Shown here: in pieces, positions 63,421 through 63,830 of the stretch | Layout of the letters: every line of letters starts with the position of its first letter | Position numbering within the stretch: position 1 is the first letter of the stretch | DNA from: Bacteroidota bacterium | GTDB lineage: Bacteria > Bacteroidota > Bacteroidia > Bacteroidales > F082 | NCBI GenBank assembly: GCA_013203805.1 | Contig: JABMPH010000418.1 | Coordinates: forward strand, 1 to 63,830 | DNA: 63,830 bases | Reading direction: 5' to 3' | Program-made: the position numbers and the translations under genes | The notes under the pieces: generated by a model | What the model was told of the DNA's origin: nothing | The model's database searches: none | What the model saw: only the letters and a program-made list of their open reading frames with translations

Positions 63421-63830
63421 TTATTTACTTAACAACTGTTCCAATCTTTCTATGCGGGCTTTTAGATCAGCATTTTCTAATACCAGTTTATTCATCTGTT
63501 CTTGTTGTTCTTGCATTCCTTTTACCAATGGCACAACAAATTCTGCATAGGATAACCCATATAAGTCCTTCTCGTGTTTTGGTTTTTGAATTCCACTAAA
63601 ATCATAGTTAGTTTCTTTGGCTACTTCTTCTACTTCCTGAGCGATAAAACCACTTTGTTTTATTTTTTCGATATCGTATTTATTAGATAGATTTGATTCA
63701 TCCGTAATGCCTAGTAATTGGTTTTCCTTATCAAGATTAATGTTGTAGGTAACCGGGCGTAGCTTTAGTATAAAATCCAGGCCGCCAACATCTTCCTTAA
63801 CATTCTCTTTAATTCTTCCATCAGAATATG
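63421..63830 (-). CDS. Fibre protein with C-terminal peptidase S74 chaperone (partial, N-terminus outside window)
   Basis: A minus-strand frame open from the right edge to a TAA at 63423-63421, about 136 residues visible. It starts YSDGRIKENVKEDVGG, the S74 (endosialidase-type intramolecular chaperone) autocleavage motif with Ser and Lys of the SDxRxK signature. GLDFILKLRPVTYNINLD, SGFIAQEVEEVAK and YGLSYAEFVVPLVKGMQ follow. A C-terminal coiled coil (LENADLKARIERLEQLLSK) ends it. The S74 domain helps trimerise a fibre and then cleaves itself off. The rest of the protein is presumably a long fibre to the right. It is first visible gene of the fibre/propeller cluster. Confidence 0.88.
   Translation of the reverse strand, partial: YSDGRIKENVKEDVGGLDFILKLRPVTYNINLDKENQLLGITDESNLSNKYDIEKIKQSGFIAQEVEEVAKETNYDFSGIQKPKHEKDLYGLSYAEFVVPLVKGMQEQQEQMNKLVLENADLKARIERLEQLLSK

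Overview
The window is an A+T-rich stretch of a Bacteroidota chromosome. Several independent signs point there: TAnnTTTG -7 promoter boxes, few Shine-Dalgarno sequences, type IX secretion (T9SS) C-terminal sorting domains, many exported proteins with Gln directly after the predicted signal-peptidase cut, a SPOR-tailed outer membrane barrel, an SDR-type threonine dehydrogenase and a group II GGGP synthase. NhaA, butyrate kinase/phosphate butyryltransferase and a rubredoxin fusion fit a fermentative or micro-oxic marine or sediment member (Bacteroidales/Marinilabiliales-like). The genus is not determinable from the sequence alone.

Layout. 1-9.4 kb: a partial GNAT-like protein, SDR threonine dehydrogenase, a TPR sensor kinase, an overlapping pair (GT2-GT9 fusion glycosyltransferase and diacylglycerol-kinase-like protein), a TerC membrane protein and phosphofructokinase. 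9.4-15.8 kb (minus strand): a VCBS/FG-GAP repeat protein, a barrel protein, a dipeptidyl-peptidase IV, a frameshifted secreted protein and GGGP synthase. 16-19.3 kb: a possible 39-residue membrane protein, a SPOR barrel protein and LysS. 19.3-27.9 kb: three large T9SS cargo proteins, two of them tandem paralogues. 28-31.7 kb: buk-ptb, a small tyrosine phosphatase and a flavoredoxin-rubredoxin fusion. 31.7-41.5 kb: a three-gene envelope cluster with a Rieske-like lipoprotein lacking cluster ligands, NhaA, a GH17-like lipoprotein, a nitroreductase, an M28 glutaminyl-cyclase-like lipoprotein, a YD-like repeat protein, a UPF0104 membrane protein and Hsp20. 41.7-49.3 kb: an M16 protease, a ZupT C-terminal remnant, TonB, a thioredoxin-like protein and a panC-panD-UPF0104-rfaE2 run. 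49.3-50.4 kb: a gene graveyard in which a DUF4199-like remnant abuts a decayed TPR-HTH regulator. 50.6-63.8 kb: a minus-strand cluster in which fibre proteins with YadA-head-like repeats and BNR-type beta-propeller proteins alternate. It starts with a fibre carrying an S74 autoprocessing chaperone and includes one propeller lipoprotein.

How it fits together. Much of the window is cell-envelope biology: LPS core assembly (heptose activation, GT2/GT9, lipid kinase), export and maturation of surface proteins (T9SS cargo, pyroglutamate formation, DPP-IV, M16), and large surface adhesin or fibre genes. The fibre/propeller cluster is the best candidate for an undescribed system. No phage integrase, transposase, CRISPR array, tRNA or rRNA was seen.
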